Below, piece by piece: positions 1-8,305 of a DNA stretch of 64,000 bases. How positions within the stretch are numbered: position 1 is the stretch's first letter; every line of letters begins with the position of its first letter. The position numbers and the translations under genes were made by a program. Source of the stretch: Polynucleobacter sp. MWH-S4W17 (GTDB lineage Bacteria; Pseudomonadota; Gammaproteobacteria; Burkholderiales; Burkholderiaceae). The stretch is from positions 1,612,001-1,676,000 of the forward strand of contig NZ_CP061295.1 in assembly GCF_018687535.1 (NCBI RefSeq). Reading direction: 5' to 3'. The notes below the pieces were generated by a model. That model saw only the letters and a list, made by a program, of their open reading frames with translations. It ran no database searches and was not told the origin of the DNA.

Positions 1-1305
1 CGACTGTGCCAACTCATAAAGCTCATCCTGATTAATGGCAGTGCCCAAATAGCACCATTTATCGACCACAATCATCTCGCCACCCTCTTTAATGGCAATG
101 GCTCCAGAATATGGCCAAACCTGAACCTTAAAGAGGTCCATGGCTGTTTTTAACTGTAAATTATGTAAGGCGATAGGGGTAATGTTGATGCAGGTTCCAC
201 TGCATTGCTTTACTTGATAGCCAAAGCAAGATTTACCCTCAATACGCTTCTCCAAGCCAAGCAAGGCTTCGCATAAATGGTGTTTTTTTGCCAATGCCTT
301 TAAATAAGCATGCGCCTCTCGCTTGCTATAGAACAAGCCGTATAAATTATCTTGCAAACCAGGAGCCAAATGATGATGAGTTACTAAAGAAGGTGTCAGA
401 ACACCACTAACATCCTCCTCTAAGCTCCAGGCACAAAGATCCTTTGATCTACGTAGCTTAATATTCAGAGAAGGCATACGCTCTTTTATCAATCTCGACT
501 CAAGAATTAAAGCGCCTAACTCTCCACTCGTCTCGATCCAATCAATATCGCGAACCTGCAAAGAAAGTTTCATTTCTTTACGTTGCGTTAAAGCACCCTG
601 AAAATGCCCCATCACCCTGCTCCGCAAGGAAATACTTTTGCCAACATAAAGAGGGGTCTTATTTTCTCCATAAAAGATATAGCAACCTGGGCCATCGGGT
701 ATGGAGTCAATTACACCCTGGTCTATGTTAGGGGGAAGACTAGCATTGCCAATGAGTTGGTTTATCGCCTCATTTAACTTTTCTTGCCCAAACTTTGACT
801 CACACACACGCCAAAATTGAAGCAATAAATCAGCATCCCCTAGTGCACGATGTCTAGCACTTACCTTCAGTCCATGCGTACTAATGATGGTGTCGAGGTT
901 ATGACGTGGCTGATCTGGGAAAAGTAATCGAGATAGCTTTACGGTACATAAAACTTTAGGCTTAAAGTCAATGCCAACCCTCTTAAAAGAGGCCTTGATA
1001 AAACCATAATCAAAGCGAGCGTTATGAGCGACAAATATTTTTCCCTCAAGCTCTTTTTTTAAATCTTCAGCCAACTCAGGAAAACAAGGCCGCCCTTGGA
1101 CCATTGATGGAGAAATGCCAGTCAGTCTTTGAATATTTTGTGGGATATAGGTTTGAGGATCAATCAACTTTTCCCACATCTGAACCTGATTACCCGCCAG
1201 GGTTTTAATTCCAATTTCAGTAATGCGGTCACGATCGAAATGAGACCCTGTGGTTTCAATATCTACAAAAGCTAAATCTGGGTAAGGGCTACGCTGACTG
1301 TTCAC
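1..1305 (-). CDS. DnaQ-like 3'-5' exonuclease fused to a GIY-YIG nuclease domain (C-terminus off the window)
   Basis: The minus-strand frame stays open from a GTG at 1305 to the window edge, giving about 435 residues. The N-terminus carries the ExoI motif of DEDD exonucleases (FVDIETTG, residues 11-18). Around residues 200-225 a GIY-YIG signature is readable (GCYIFYGEN, then PLYVGKSISLRSRV). This is the architecture of DNA polymerase III epsilon-like exonucleases fused to a UvrC/Cho-type endonuclease domain, so a role in DNA repair or nucleotide excision is likely. No in-frame ATG lies close upstream, so GTG is the preferred start. It begins 20 bp after the stop of the Rrf2 gene on the same strand and may be co-transcribed with it. 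The 3' end is missing because of the window boundary. Confidence 0.8.
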   Translation of the reverse strand, partial: MNSQRSPYPDLAFVDIETTGSHFDRDRITEIGIKTLAGNQVQMWEKLIDPQTYIPQNIQRLTGISPSMVQGRPCFPELAEDLKKELEGKIFVAHNARFDYGFIKASFKRVGIDFKPKVLCTVKLSRLLFPDQPRHNLDTIISTHGLKVSARHRALGDADLLLQFWRVCESKFGQEKLNEAINQLIGNASLPPNIDQGVIDSIPDGPGCYIFYGENKTPLYVGKSISLRSRVMGHFQGALTQRKEMKLSLQVRDIDWIETSGELGALILESRLIKERMPSLNIKLRRSKDLCAWSLEEDVSGVLTPSLVTHHHLAPGLQDNLYGLFYSKREAHAYLKALAKKHHLCEALLGLEKRIEGKSCFGYQVKQCSGTCINITPIALHNLQLKTAMDLFKVQVWPYSGAIAIKEGGEMIVVDKWCYLGTAINQDELYELAQS

Positions 1306-1325
1306 GCTATAAATGTTAATTCCAT

Positions 1326-1913
1326 TTAGCTTGCAGATGAACCTCTATTCAGATAGTCAGCAAAACTAAAAATAGAGTTTGGCCCGCGAGGCACATCCTC
1401 AATTTTTTTAAAGCTTGTTTTAACAACCTTTTGAGTTTCGCCTTTTTTCTTTTTTTCGTAACTAGGGTTGGCTTGCTTTTCTATTAGCAAGTATGGCTTT
1501 CGCTCCGGCGCAGTTTGAACCTCACTAAAGCGTGGAATGTAATCTTTGATAGCGGAGGCTAGCGTCACATTAGAGATGCAGCTCATCATGTAGGTTTCAA
1601 GTGATTGATAGAGCTCTTTAGCAATATCCGATACCTCTACTTTTTTCTTCTTAATTAGGTTCATTGCTAGAACGATATCCTTGATGGTAATAATTCTAGG
1701 ATCCTTTGAAAGCTGATACCCGCCTGCCCGACCTCTAACTGCAGTCACAAGACCCGACTCCCTTAGTGGACGCAGCAAAAGTTCGATACGACTGACTGAT
1801 ATATGCTGTCTTTTTGCTATCTCTGGAGCAGGGACAAGCTGCCCATTAGATGAATGGCTTGCAATATCTACGAGGGTATTTAGAGCTACCCTGACTGCTT
1901 TGGTGACTTCCAT
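1326..1913 (-). CDS. Rrf2-family transcriptional regulator with a lysine-rich C-terminal tail
   Basis: The 195-residue protein starts with an Rrf2-type winged helix-turn-helix (residues 1-75), including the family wing signature VRGRAGGYQLSKDP. IscR/NsrR-type members hold an iron-sulfur cluster with three clustered cysteines around residues 90-105. Here only one cysteine is visible (MMSCISN, near residue 110), so the classical cluster is probably absent. The C-terminus adds about 60 residues rich in Lys (SYEKKKKGETQK) that are not part of the usual domain. The gene lies 20 bp upstream of the exonuclease gene. What it regulates cannot be told from the sequence. Confidence 0.75.
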   Translation of the reverse strand: MEVTKAVRVALNTLVDIASHSSNGQLVPAPEIAKRQHISVSRIELLLRPLRESGLVTAVRGRAGGYQLSKDPRIITIKDIVLAMNLIKKKKVEVSDIAKELYQSLETYMMSCISNVTLASAIKDYIPRFSEVQTAPERKPYLLIEKQANPSYEKKKKGETQKVVKTSFKKIEDVPRGPNSIFSFADYLNRGSSAS

Positions 1914-2002
1914 GGGAGTTTCTGCATAAAAGTTAGATTGAGGCTAGTATGAAACTGATCCGAAAAGTGTGCTGCAGCGCATTAATTAACCCTATCTAAC
2001 TT

Positions 2003-2494
2003 ATGGTTGAAATAACTAGACCCCAGCATCCCCTTACCCATCGGCTACTTCGCTTTCTAGCCTGCATTCTGGCCGGCGGATTCATTTCTCAAGCCATAAG
2101 CTGCCTAGCGGCTTATTTATCAATTAGTGATTCACAAGCTGCGGGTATGGTGGCGCACATAGTAGTTCAGCAACTTTCCTACTACTTTTTAGGATGTGCG
2201 TTCGCAATCTTAAGCATTGCCAACATTCTCATTAAAAGGGGTTCGTCTCCACTTAAGAATATCCGCCTACCTTTACTAATACTGATGATGGCAGTTGCAG
2301 TGGTAAGCTTTCTTCTCATACCGCGCATGGATTACTTGAGGGAAACAGCGCTAATGGATGGCATGCCGGTCATGCTCTCGCCGTTTGCCAACTACTTTCA
2401 GATATTGAATATCTTAGTGCTGATGCTGCTGTTAACGCAGATCATTGCCGGCATCCTGGTGGCATGGCGCCTGACTAAATCAGAATCAACCTAG
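2003..2494 (+). CDS. Small four-helix membrane protein, possibly DUF4149-like
   Basis: The 163-residue protein has hydrophobic segments at about residues 18-40, 52-72, 84-106 and 130-155, which suggests four membrane helices. The segment IPRMDYLRETALMDGM before the last helix resembles the arrangement of DUF4149 proteins, one clear member of which is encoded at 4756, but the match is weak and by eye only. Its last 9 bases overlap the convergent DUF2244 gene. No function can be assigned. Confidence 0.6.
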   Translation: MVEITRPQHPLTHRLLRFLACILAGGFISQAISCLAAYLSISDSQAAGMVAHIVVQQLSYYFLGCAFAILSIANILIKRGSSPLKNIRLPLLILMMAVAVVSFLLIPRMDYLRETALMDGMPVMLSPFANYFQILNILVLMLLLTQIIAGILVAWRLTKSEST

Positions 2495-2914
2495 ATGCGC
2501 TCGAATCACAGCAATCAAGGGTATCTGCTGCTCTGGTCTTAGAAACTGACCCAGCTCTATACGTAAGCTTGATTGGCTTATGTGAAAGACCTTTGACCCT
2601 TCCGAGGGCATTTCAATTTTGGCCCACTGCGTATTCAGTTCATACACAGTCTCTTTGTAGCCAATGAATTTTTTGACCAAAAGACGTTTGCCATCAATCT
2701 CAATCGTTTCACAATCTAACGCATGTCTACAGTAGATTAGAAATCCGACTGTTACTGCAAAAAGCTCTAAGGCTGTAAAAATGGGAATGACCCATACTCC
2801 CGCTAAGAAGAACCCAGTTGCGACTGTCAGCGAGAGACAAACTAGAACAATATAGAATTTGAGGAGCTGCTTAGGAGTCAGCGCGCAGTTTCTGCGCATT
2901 TGCCAGCGCTTCAT
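2486..2914 (-). CDS. DUF2244 family membrane protein
   Basis: The 142-residue protein starts with a short WQMRRNCALTPKQLL segment followed by two closely spaced membrane helices (about residues 18-36 and 40-62) and a soluble beta-rich C-terminal half. This fits the DUF2244 family, which in beta- and alphaproteobacteria is often encoded near cytochrome oxidase genes. No oxidase gene is seen here. It overlaps the end of the membrane protein gene at 2003-2494 tail to tail. The biochemical role is unknown. Confidence 0.65.
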   Translation of the reverse strand: MKRWQMRRNCALTPKQLLKFYIVLVCLSLTVATGFFLAGVWVIPIFTALELFAVTVGFLIYCRHALDCETIEIDGKRLLVKKFIGYKETVYELNTQWAKIEMPSEGSKVFHISQSSLRIELGQFLRPEQQIPLIAVIRAHLG

Positions 2915-2947
2915 ATTGATGTAGTTCTGGAAATAACTAGTGAGAGC

Positions 2948-3097
2948 CTATTGGCCTTTACTACGCTCTTGAGATTTAGCTAACTGGTCGGCGCTTCTTT
3001 GTTGAAAATCCACCATGGAGTGATACCCCATTTGATAACAAGGGCAATGCTTACCCAGAATCCAGCGAGCGAGTTTGATGCGTAGTTTTTGGACCAT
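2948..3097 (-). CDS. 49-residue basic protein with a CPC motif
   Basis: Read directly from the sequence: ATG at 3097, stop at 2948, and a well-placed AGAGG Shine-Dalgarno about 5 bases upstream. The product is MVQKLRIKLARWILGK followed by HCPCYQMGYHSMVDFQQ and a charged tail ending KSQERSKGQ. The two cysteines in CPC plus nearby His residues could bind a metal, but that is inference. The good ribosome binding site and its place in an otherwise empty gap support it being real. Confidence 0.5.
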   Translation of the reverse strand: MVQKLRIKLARWILGKHCPCYQMGYHSMVDFQQRSADQLAKSQERSKGQ

Positions 3098-3230
3098 TTT
3101 TTACCTCTGATTGGTGAACATCAAATGTAAACGGAAAACGCATTTATTGCTGAGCGCAGATTAAAACTGGGGGGGATTTACCGCGAGATTCGCATCAGCA
3201 AAAATTATTCAAATCCATTAAATTGATTAG

Positions 3231-3872
3231 ATGACTAATTTAGACTCCACCACTCGAAAAATACCGCTATTCCCACTAGGAACCGTACTGTTTCCAGACG
3301 GCGTAATTGCCCTCAAGATCTTTGAGGCACGCTACCTCGACATGATTAAGACATGCTTGCGTGAAAAAACAGAGTTTGGCGTTGTTAGCATCATGAAAGA
3401 CCAGGACTCCAAAGGAGATTCGCCTCTTGTTTTTTCCCAAATCGGAACTCTAGCCCTAATTGAAGATTTTGACCCCATTCAACCCGCCTTATATATGACT
3501 AGGTCATCAGGAACGCAGCGCTTTAGACTTCTTCATAGCCAACAAGAATCTAATGGCCTGTGGATTGGTGAAGTTGAGCTTCTAGCGAATGATCCCGTTA
3601 CCCCCATCCCTGAAGAACATCAAAAGGTCGTGAAATTATTGAATGAAATTATTTCAGTGATTCAGAGTGAAGATTTATTAGAGGAGTCCCCATTTAAGAA
3701 GCCCTTCAAGACCGATGACTGCGGCTGGGTATCAAATCGCCTTGCAGAACTGTTACCCATCTCCCTGGCCCAAAAGAACCATTTGCTAGCCCAAACCAAC
3801 CCCAGAATCAGACTTGATCTGGTTACGGAAATTATCGAAGATGATGGCTTAAGCAATCTCATGCTGCACTAA
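3231..3872 (+). CDS. Lon protease N-terminal (substrate-binding) domain protein
   Basis: The 213-residue protein is a stand-alone LON substrate-binding domain. It has the typical opening IPLFPLGTVLFPDGVIALKIFEARYLDM and no AAA+ or peptidase domain. Single-domain relatives are common in proteobacteria and have no settled function. It is followed 4 bp later by the DUF2236 gene, so the two are probably co-transcribed. No strong Shine-Dalgarno precedes the ATG. Confidence 0.85.
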   Translation: MTNLDSTTRKIPLFPLGTVLFPDGVIALKIFEARYLDMIKTCLREKTEFGVVSIMKDQDSKGDSPLVFSQIGTLALIEDFDPIQPALYMTRSSGTQRFRLLHSQQESNGLWIGEVELLANDPVTPIPEEHQKVVKLLNEIISVIQSEDLLEESPFKKPFKTDDCGWVSNRLAELLPISLAQKNHLLAQTNPRIRLDLVTEIIEDDGLSNLMLH

Positions 3873-3876
3873 ATCC

Positions 3877-4737
3877 ATGCTTGATGAGCTTATTCGTAAA
3901 ACGATTCGTGAAATGGTGGGGGGCGGTGGACCACCGATTGCTTTTCTAACGCCAGCAGGCGATCGCGGCCTCTTTGGCCCGGAATCCATTGCCTGGAAAG
4001 TACATGCGGACTTTATTTCAATGATGATTGGCGGCATTAGCTCACTAATCATGCAAGCACTTCATCCTCAGGCCTTAGCAGGAGTTTGGGATCACTCCAG
4101 TTTTAGAGAGGATCTTAAAGGTAGGCTTGGTAGAACGGCTTTCTTCATTGCTGCCACTACTTATGGATCAACAGAGATGGCAGACAACATCATTAATAAG
4201 GTTAATCAGATTCATGCAAAGATTAATGGCTTTGATGAATTTGGAAAACCGTATTCGGCTACTGACCCGCATCTACTGGCTTGGGTTCATCTCACAGAAA
4301 CACATAGCTTTATGCAGGCCTTCGAAGATTATCGAAAAGAGAAATTGAGTTCACAAGACAAAGATCAATACTTTGTTGAAATGAAATCGCTTGGCGAAAG
4401 AATGGGCGCTCATAATTTACCCATCACTTACGCCAAAACAGATATTGCGATTCAAAACTATATTCCTGAACTTTACTTTGGGGAGCGTGCAAAAAGTATC
4501 CTTGCTTTGCTCGAGAACTTTCCTGGCAAGCTTGCTGCAAAGCCGTTTATCAAACTGATGACTCGCGCTGGCTATCTGAATCTTCCGGATTGGGTCTACC
4601 CCTTTATCAAGAGGCCTACCCCTAGCCTGATTGAGCGTTTAGCAGTGAAAAAGAGTATCGATTTAATTGCAGTGCCCATTCGTGAGGCCCTTAAAGATGG
4701 GGTGGCTGCCCACTCACTCCGCAGAGTTTATGGATAA
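3877..4737 (+). CDS. DUF2236 (MpaB/Lcp-like) oxygenase family protein
   Basis: The 286-residue protein matches the DUF2236 pattern: LFGPESIAWKVHAD, then LIMQALHPQALAGVWDHS, and DPHLLAWVHLTETHSF in the middle. The family includes latex-clearing protein and the fungal MpaB oxygenase, which bind haem b through a conserved His. Here the His residues in ALHP and WVHLTETHS are candidates. The substrate is unknown. It follows the LON-domain gene by 4 bp and precedes the DUF4149 gene by 18 bp, consistent with a three-gene operon. Confidence 0.8.
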   Translation: MLDELIRKTIREMVGGGGPPIAFLTPAGDRGLFGPESIAWKVHADFISMMIGGISSLIMQALHPQALAGVWDHSSFREDLKGRLGRTAFFIAATTYGSTEMADNIINKVNQIHAKINGFDEFGKPYSATDPHLLAWVHLTETHSFMQAFEDYRKEKLSSQDKDQYFVEMKSLGERMGAHNLPITYAKTDIAIQNYIPELYFGERAKSILALLENFPGKLAAKPFIKLMTRAGYLNLPDWVYPFIKRPTPSLIERLAVKKSIDLIAVPIREALKDGVAAHSLRRVYG

Positions 4738-4755
4738 TTTATTTAGAGAGACATC

Positions 4756-5133
4756 ATGATCACTAATTACCTAATATCAGGCATGGTTGGCATCATGCTT
4801 TTCTTTACTGTCGTAGTAGCTCCGACTGTATTTAAGGTGCTCCCCGTTGAATGGTCCAGCAAGTACGTTCGGAACTTTTTTCCCAAGTACTATGCCTGCC
4901 TTGGCTTAATTACAACCGCCTGTATCTTCACGGCGCCCGACAGCGTCAGCAAGGCCTTACTAGCGATCTGCGCCCTACTCTTTGCCTTTACTTTGCTCTA
5001 TTTGACTGGAAAGATTAACGAAGCCAAAGATCAAGGGCAAAGTCGTCGCTTTCATGTATTGCACGGCGCCAGCGTTGTCATCAACTTATTTCAGCTGATT
5101 ACTTTTATTTATCTGTTAGTCCAACCATCATAA
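4756..5133 (+). CDS. DUF4149 family membrane protein
   Basis: The 125-residue protein has four predicted membrane helices (about 3-25, 45-62, 68-88, 103-122). It carries the FTVVVAPTVFKVLP segment and the C-terminal RRFHVLHGASVVINLFQL segment characteristic of DUF4149/TMEM205-like proteins. It is the last gene of the apparent LON / DUF2236 / DUF4149 operon. An AGAG ribosome binding site lies just upstream of the ATG. Confidence 0.75.
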   Translation: MITNYLISGMVGIMLFFTVVVAPTVFKVLPVEWSSKYVRNFFPKYYACLGLITTACIFTAPDSVSKALLAICALLFAFTLLYLTGKINEAKDQGQSRRFHVLHGASVVINLFQLITFIYLLVQPS

Positions 5134-5145
5134 ATAGATGGGGGC

Positions 5146-5325
5146 CTAAGATCCAGGCTTAAGCTTTTTTGGATCTGACTCTTCAGCCTTATCTTGCTTG
5201 ATAGACCAATTCAAACTGGGGGCAGACATTTTTTCGCCATCCCAAACTTGCCCACACCAACATTCACCTGCATCATTAATGATGCATACGCCTGAGCCAC
5301 AGCAACGCTTGTCTGGGGTCTTCAT
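5146..5325 (-). CDS. 59-residue cysteine-rich protein
   Basis: Read by hand from the ATG at 5325 to the TAG at 5146. The N-terminal half holds five cysteines and a tryptophan in the pattern RCCGSGVC...GECWCGQVWDG. A CC-x3-C plus C-x-C arrangement suggests a small metal or iron-sulfur site. The C-terminal half is charged (KQDKAEESDPKKLKPGS). It is convergent with the DUF4149 gene, with 12 bp between them. I do not recognise a named family. Confidence 0.55.
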   Translation of the reverse strand: MKTPDKRCCGSGVCIINDAGECWCGQVWDGEKMSAPSLNWSIKQDKAEESDPKKLKPGS

Positions 5326-5405
5326 ACATTAGCCTAATCAAGAAATTGAAATAAAGACTATTCTAGGGTTTTTATGAAAATAGCGCTTGATCTTGCAAGC
5401 AGTAA

Positions 5406-6035
5406 ATGATGCAAAACCCTTTATTTGAAACCTCCCTCAGCGACCATGCCGTGAATATTTTGCCAAAGGATGGGGGTGCTCACTACCATCCCAAAGTCTT
5501 TACCGAACAGGATTGCATGGCATTAATGAGACAGCTTCAAGCCTCCCTTAAATGGGAGCCTGAACAACTCATGATGTTTGGAAAGCTGGTGACCACTCGG
5601 CGTAAAGTTGCTTGGGTTGCTGATCCTCTGTGCAGCTATACCTATTCTGGGGTAAAAAAGATTCCACAAGCCTGGACATCTGAGCTCGCCCTAATTAAAG
5701 AGAAGCTAGAGAAAGCATCACAAGCTAAGTTTAATTCTTGCCTACTGAATCTCTACCATGATGGAAATGATGGTATGGGCTGGCATAGTGACGATGAAAA
5801 AGAGCTTGACCCCTTATCACCCATTGCATCGCTAAGTCTTGGGGCGCAGCGCAAGTTTGCCTTTCGCCATAAAAAGGACAAAGAGACTATTTCTCTTTAT
5901 TTAGAGAATGGTAGCGCCCTCATCATGCATCCACCAATTCAAGAGCATTGGCAGCACGCTTTACTGAAAACCAAAACTGCGTCAGATATTCGCATAAATT
6001 TAACGTTTAGAAAAATTAATCTTCATGCCACATGA
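5406..6035 (+). CDS. alkB: AlkB-family Fe(II)/2-oxoglutarate-dependent dioxygenase
   Basis: The 209-residue protein has the AlkB double-stranded beta-helix signatures: NLYHDGNDGMGWHSDDE holds the HxD iron ligands, EHWQHALLKT the distal His, and RINLTFR the 2-oxoglutarate-binding Arg pair. The family removes alkyl lesions from DNA or RNA by oxidative demethylation. Size and the N-terminal ending are closer to the ALKBH2/3-like bacterial group than to E. coli AlkB. It overlaps the FAD oxidoreductase gene by 11 bp, so the two are translationally coupled. Confidence 0.85.
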   Translation: MMQNPLFETSLSDHAVNILPKDGGAHYHPKVFTEQDCMALMRQLQASLKWEPEQLMMFGKLVTTRRKVAWVADPLCSYTYSGVKKIPQAWTSELALIKEKLEKASQAKFNSCLLNLYHDGNDGMGWHSDDEKELDPLSPIASLSLGAQRKFAFRHKKDKETISLYLENGSALIMHPPIQEHWQHALLKTKTASDIRINLTFRKINLHAT

Positions 6036-7035
6036 GTCCAGACCCAAAGTCACGGTAGCTATTATTGGCGCAGGTATGGCAGGCCTTAGTTGCGCTGACA
6101 GATTGCAAACGCTAGGCTTTCAAGTCCAGGTTTATGAAAAGAGTCGCGGGCCAAGCGGTCGGATGAGCACTCGTCATGGTGAGGGTTGGTCAGCAGATCA
6201 TGGGGCCCAATATTTCACAGCAAGAGATCCTGTGTTTATTGAGGCACTCAATACATGGATAAAGGCAGGTGTAGCTGCTGACTGGAATCCACGCTTATTT
6301 GTATATGAGGGTGAGCAATGGCGAGAGAGCCATTCCAGTGAGCGACGTTATGTGGGCGCTCCTGCCATGAACTCACCCGGTCAATATCAAGCTAAAACCA
6401 TCTCACTTGAGATTAATCAGACTATCGATCAGATTTACCAGCAAGACGGTAAATGGTTTCTCCGTAGCCTAGAGAATGGCGATATTACCAAATCCTTTGA
6501 TTGCTTGGTATTAGCAATTCCTGCGCCTCAGAGCTACGCTCTTACCAAATTAGTAGACCACTCCATTGAAACAATTTACTCTAGCGTAAATATGCAAGGC
6601 TGCTGGACGGTGATGGCACGGTTCTCAGAAAAAGTGGATATGCCATTTGATGCCGCCTTCATTAATGGTGAAATCATTAGCTGGATCTCTCGAAATAATT
6701 CCAAACCTGGACGTACTGGCCACGAGACCTGGACAATACATGCAAACCCCCAATGGAGTCAGCAATGGATTGAGCTAGATAAAGAGGAGGCTAGAAAGCT
6801 CATTCTAGAGTCCGCAAAAAAGCTTGGACTCAATTGCCAGAATGCTGAAATTTCTATCCATCGCTGGCGTTACGCAAGCGGAGCAATCAATACAGAAATG
6901 GGATTTATTCTGAATGAAACTAACAAGCTTAGCCTATGTGGCGATTGGCTTAATGGTGGCAGAGTTGAGGGAGCGTGGTTAAGTGGTTACAAATTAGCAA
7001 ATGCAATGAATAATTTCGCAGAAACGAACCTATAA
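6025..7035 (+). CDS. NAD(P)/FAD-dependent oxidoreductase, renalase-like
   Basis: The 336-residue flavoprotein opens with a Rossmann FAD-binding motif (VAIIGAGMAGLSCADRL), followed by YEKSRGPSGRMSTRHGEG and ADHGAQYFTARD, the signature of the renalase-like amine oxidase superfamily. Near the C-terminus LCGDWLNGGRVEGAWLSG is the second flavin-binding segment. The substrate is unknown. It overlaps alkB upstream and is followed 10 bp later by the FolB-like gene. Confidence 0.8.
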   Translation: MPHESRPKVTVAIIGAGMAGLSCADRLQTLGFQVQVYEKSRGPSGRMSTRHGEGWSADHGAQYFTARDPVFIEALNTWIKAGVAADWNPRLFVYEGEQWRESHSSERRYVGAPAMNSPGQYQAKTISLEINQTIDQIYQQDGKWFLRSLENGDITKSFDCLVLAIPAPQSYALTKLVDHSIETIYSSVNMQGCWTVMARFSEKVDMPFDAAFINGEIISWISRNNSKPGRTGHETWTIHANPQWSQQWIELDKEEARKLILESAKKLGLNCQNAEISIHRWRYASGAINTEMGFILNETNKLSLCGDWLNGGRVEGAWLSGYKLANAMNNFAETNL

Positions 7036-7045
7036 GGATCACACT

Positions 7046-7432
7046 ATGTCGCGTAAGGCATCCATCGAATTACGAGATCTAAAACTACAAACTCAGATTG
7101 GCACATATAAAACTGGTGACATCATCCCTGATAATCATTTATTGGATCTCACGCTTTGGATTGACCCGAATCTCGTGTTGATTTCTGAGGATAAGATGAG
7201 CAAGGTCTTTGATTACGACCCTCTCGTACTTGAGATTACGAGGCTAGCTAGTGATGGTCATTATGAAACCCAGGAAAGACTGATGAGTAGAATCACTGAA
7301 GCCTGTGCTAGCTATTCACAAATTCAATCACTAGACATCAGCCTCAGAAAATCTCCCGTTCATAATAATTCGGGCTCGCTTGGCGTTAGACTAAGTCTTG
7401 ATCAGGGAGCTTTATTACAATTAAGAAGCTAA
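7046..7432 (+). CDS. Dihydroneopterin aldolase (FolB-like) family protein
   Basis: The 128-residue protein has the T-fold pattern of FolB: SIELRDLKLQTQIGTYKTG at the start, VFDYDPLVLEITRLASDGHYETQERL in the middle, and a SLDISLRKSPVH strand near the end. FolB converts dihydroneopterin to 6-hydroxymethyl-dihydropterin in folate synthesis. The Tyr-Glu-Thr-Gln-Glu helix is conserved, but the match is loose enough that a related pterin role is possible. It is the last gene of the alkB operon. Confidence 0.65.
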   Translation: MSRKASIELRDLKLQTQIGTYKTGDIIPDNHLLDLTLWIDPNLVLISEDKMSKVFDYDPLVLEITRLASDGHYETQERLMSRITEACASYSQIQSLDISLRKSPVHNNSGSLGVRLSLDQGALLQLRS

Positions 7433-7468
7433 ATCTTATTTATTGATAAATTACCGTTGCAGTATTTA

Positions 7469-8164
7469 TCAGCGATAGTAGGCGCCCTGCTTGCCATCAT
7501 CACCATCCAAAAGATGCCCAGTTTTCACAAAGATAGTGCAGCCCTCTTTACTAAAAGGTTGATGCAAGCTCATATGAGGACTTCTGATCCATGAACCGGC
7601 GGGATATCGTCCATGCTCATCTTCAAATACCCCATCCACTACAAAGATTTCCTCACCACCGTAATGCTTATGGGGATTGAAATAGGTTTGCGGTGCCCAA
7701 CGAACCAAAGTTGAACCACTACCTTGCTGCATCAGCGGCATCACATTTAACCCTGGCACCATACCTTGATACCAAGGGGCAGTTTTAGTGTCAATTACCT
7801 CTCTCGCGACCTGATCTGGGCCGAGATGTCGCAATTTCACAAAAAGCGTACAGCCAGTTTTACTGAAAGGCGCATGAGAAGACCCTGGGGGATTCATCAG
7901 ATAAGTGCCAGCAGGATAGTCACCAGTCTCATCGCTAAACACCCCATCTAAAACCAAGATCTCCTCACCGAATTCATGAGTGTGGGTTTTAAATTGCGTT
8001 CCAGGTTGATAGCGCACAATAGAGGTTGCTTTTGCCACCTCATCCCCTATGCGGTCAAGCATGCGCCGCTCAACTCCTGGCTCAGGACTGGAGACCCAAG
8101 GCAAATCATGGTGGTTAATGACGACTCGTTGGCTGTAATCAGAATTGATATTCACTTGGTACAT
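7469..8164 (-). CDS. Double-cupin protein, ChrR anti-sigma C-terminal domain type
   Basis: The 231-residue protein contains two ChrR-type cupin repeats. Each has a metal-binding His/Glu set: THTHEFGEEILVLDGVF near residue 60 and NPHKHYGGEEIFVVDGVF near residue 165, each followed by a YPAG(T/S) turn. It lacks the zinc-binding N-terminal anti-sigma domain of ChrR and no sigma factor is adjacent. Possible roles are a small-molecule dioxygenase or a sensor; I cannot choose between them. Confidence 0.75.
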   Translation of the reverse strand: MYQVNINSDYSQRVVINHHDLPWVSSPEPGVERRMLDRIGDEVAKATSIVRYQPGTQFKTHTHEFGEEILVLDGVFSDETGDYPAGTYLMNPPGSSHAPFSKTGCTLFVKLRHLGPDQVAREVIDTKTAPWYQGMVPGLNVMPLMQQGSGSTLVRWAPQTYFNPHKHYGGEEIFVVDGVFEDEHGRYPAGSWIRSPHMSLHQPFSKEGCTIFVKTGHLLDGDDGKQGAYYR

Positions 8165-8305
8165 CTCGCATGTTCAAACATACCGAAGCATAACAAGCAA
8201 ATAGAGTATCTGCTTAAGAAACTAAGGCAGGAGCGTACGCTCAGAACCATTCTGAGATAAAGTCTTTGATAGACTAAATTGATTTAACGCCCTTAAAAAA
8301 ACTGT

